NCBI GenBank assembly: GCA_964493125.1
Contig: CAZBMS010000078.1
Span: forward strand, 1 to 5,937
Length of the DNA: 5,937 bases
Origin: QGNO01 sp964493125
GTDB lineage: Bacteria > Chloroflexota > Dehalococcoidia > Lucifugimonadales > QGNO01
Direction of reading: 5' to 3'
Shown here in pieces: positions 5,362 through 5,937 of the stretch. A model generated the notes under the pieces. It had not been told where the DNA came from. It searched no databases and saw only the letters and a program-made list of their open reading frames with translations. The first letter of the stretch is position 1. Each line of letters begins with the position of its first letter. A program made the position numbers and the translations under genes.

Positions 5362-5937
5362 TTGCTAATAAATAGTATGCTATGGGGTTCCTGTATTAAC
5401 CTAAAGCTTGCGAAATTACTTCTCTTGTCTTCAGTACTGCTTGTGCTGATAGCAGGTTGTGGTGGAGATGGTGAGGAGACCCAGACAGTACCCGTTCCCA
5501 ATCCGACAGCTACCCAGATGCCGCCCACCTCTACATCAACGCTTGCCCCAATCCCAACAACTACACCGGTTCCAGTAGCAACGACACTGATACCTGCCAA
5601 GATGTCTGCACCAACAACTACCCATCTGGAATCCACATCAACGCCAGATCGCACTACTACTACTGAAAGCCCAGTGAAGGTGTGTGACTGGGCATCGTCT
5701 TACACTATTCAGAATGGATTCATCCATTTGACTGCCGAGGAGGCACCCAAAAACCAAAATATTCAGAACTTGGTCATAGAATTCACTCCCGCCATAAGGG
5801 GGTTTAAGCATCCTATTTTTAATGAAACAGAAGGATTTGCCTACCATGAATACTCGCAGGAGACATTAGACATATCCAAAAATGAACAACAAGTAGCAAT
5901 ACCTAAAGCAAAAACTGCATACCGAATGGATCTCAAG
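5362..5937 (+). CDS. Second Thr/Pro-linker lipoprotein, 3' end outside window
   Basis: The frame is open from TTG 5362 to the window end (192 codons, no stop). The signal segment KLAKLLLLSSVLLVLIAGC ends in lipobox IAGC with C33. If ATG 5377 is the start, the Cys is residue 28. Residues 34 to about 104 are an extended linker rich in Thr, Pro and Ser (VPVPNPTAT, STSTLAPIPTTTPVPVATT). A folded domain begins near C108-D-W110, with alternating hydrophobic residues (FIHLTAEEA, NLVIEFTPAI) suggesting beta strands. I do not recognise it. It starts 17 bp after the metallopeptidase gene and has the same build, so the two are probably expressed together at the cell surface. Gene callers may miss it because of the TTG start and the truncation. 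Confidence 0.78.
   Translation, partial: MLINSMLWGSCINLKLAKLLLLSSVLLVLIAGCGGDGEETQTVPVPNPTATQMPPTSTSTLAPIPTTTPVPVATTLIPAKMSAPTTTHLESTSTPDRTTTTESPVKVCDWASSYTIQNGFIHLTAEEAPKNQNIQNLVIEFTPAIRGFKHPIFNETEGFAYHEYSQETLDISKNEQQVAIPKAKTAYRMDLK

Noticed and set aside
5346..5654. Reverse-strand open frame rich in Val and Gly
   Set aside because: It is the antisense of the Thr/Pro linker; the forward strand has a lipobox, SD and continuous frame to the window end.

Overview
The window reads as a bacterial accessory region of moderate GC, with canonical Shine-Dalgarno sites. Two consecutive predicted lipoproteins have a lipobox followed by a long Thr/Pro-rich linker, a style common in Chloroflexota (for example marine SAR202-type lineages). 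The taxon is only a guess. The organism, or whatever organism supplied the DNA, should make selenocysteine, because one gene needs an in-frame UGA to be decoded.

Left part (1-1316): two identical 52-bp copies (90-141 and 1265-1316, offset 1175) of the 3' half of a tRNA-Val(UAC) gene lie in the same orientation. Each runs from the anticodon loop (position 32) through CCA into the downstream T-tract. Neither has a 5' half. This is the footprint of tyrosine-recombinase integration at a tRNA gene. Upstream of each copy is a related but diverged arm of about 90 bp. Between the copies is a one-gene unit with no integrase, encoding an HNH nuclease with a reader-like, zinc-ribbon N-terminus. I read it as a non-autonomous, tRNA-targeted defence cassette in a tandem chain.

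Middle (1317-2337): the next unit begins with a thioredoxin-fold, peroxiredoxin-like gene. Its start codon sits at exactly the same distance from the tRNA fragment as that of the HNH gene. Its apparent internal stop (TGA, 1465-1467) falls exactly on the first Cys of a CxxC motif and is followed at the right distance by a small bSECIS-like hairpin, so it is most likely a selenoprotein (UxxC). Two small unknown genes follow, one of which encodes a three-helix membrane protein.

Right part (2522-5937): a CPA2-type cation:proton antiporter without a regulatory domain is followed closely by a lipoprotein with a Cys-rich module and a gluzincin-type zinc peptidase domain. After it comes a second Thr/Pro-linker lipoprotein that starts at TTG and runs off the window. 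These three are tightly spaced and probably co-transcribed; together they suggest an envelope and ion-homeostasis module. No third tRNA fragment was found, so the right border of this second unit is not visible.
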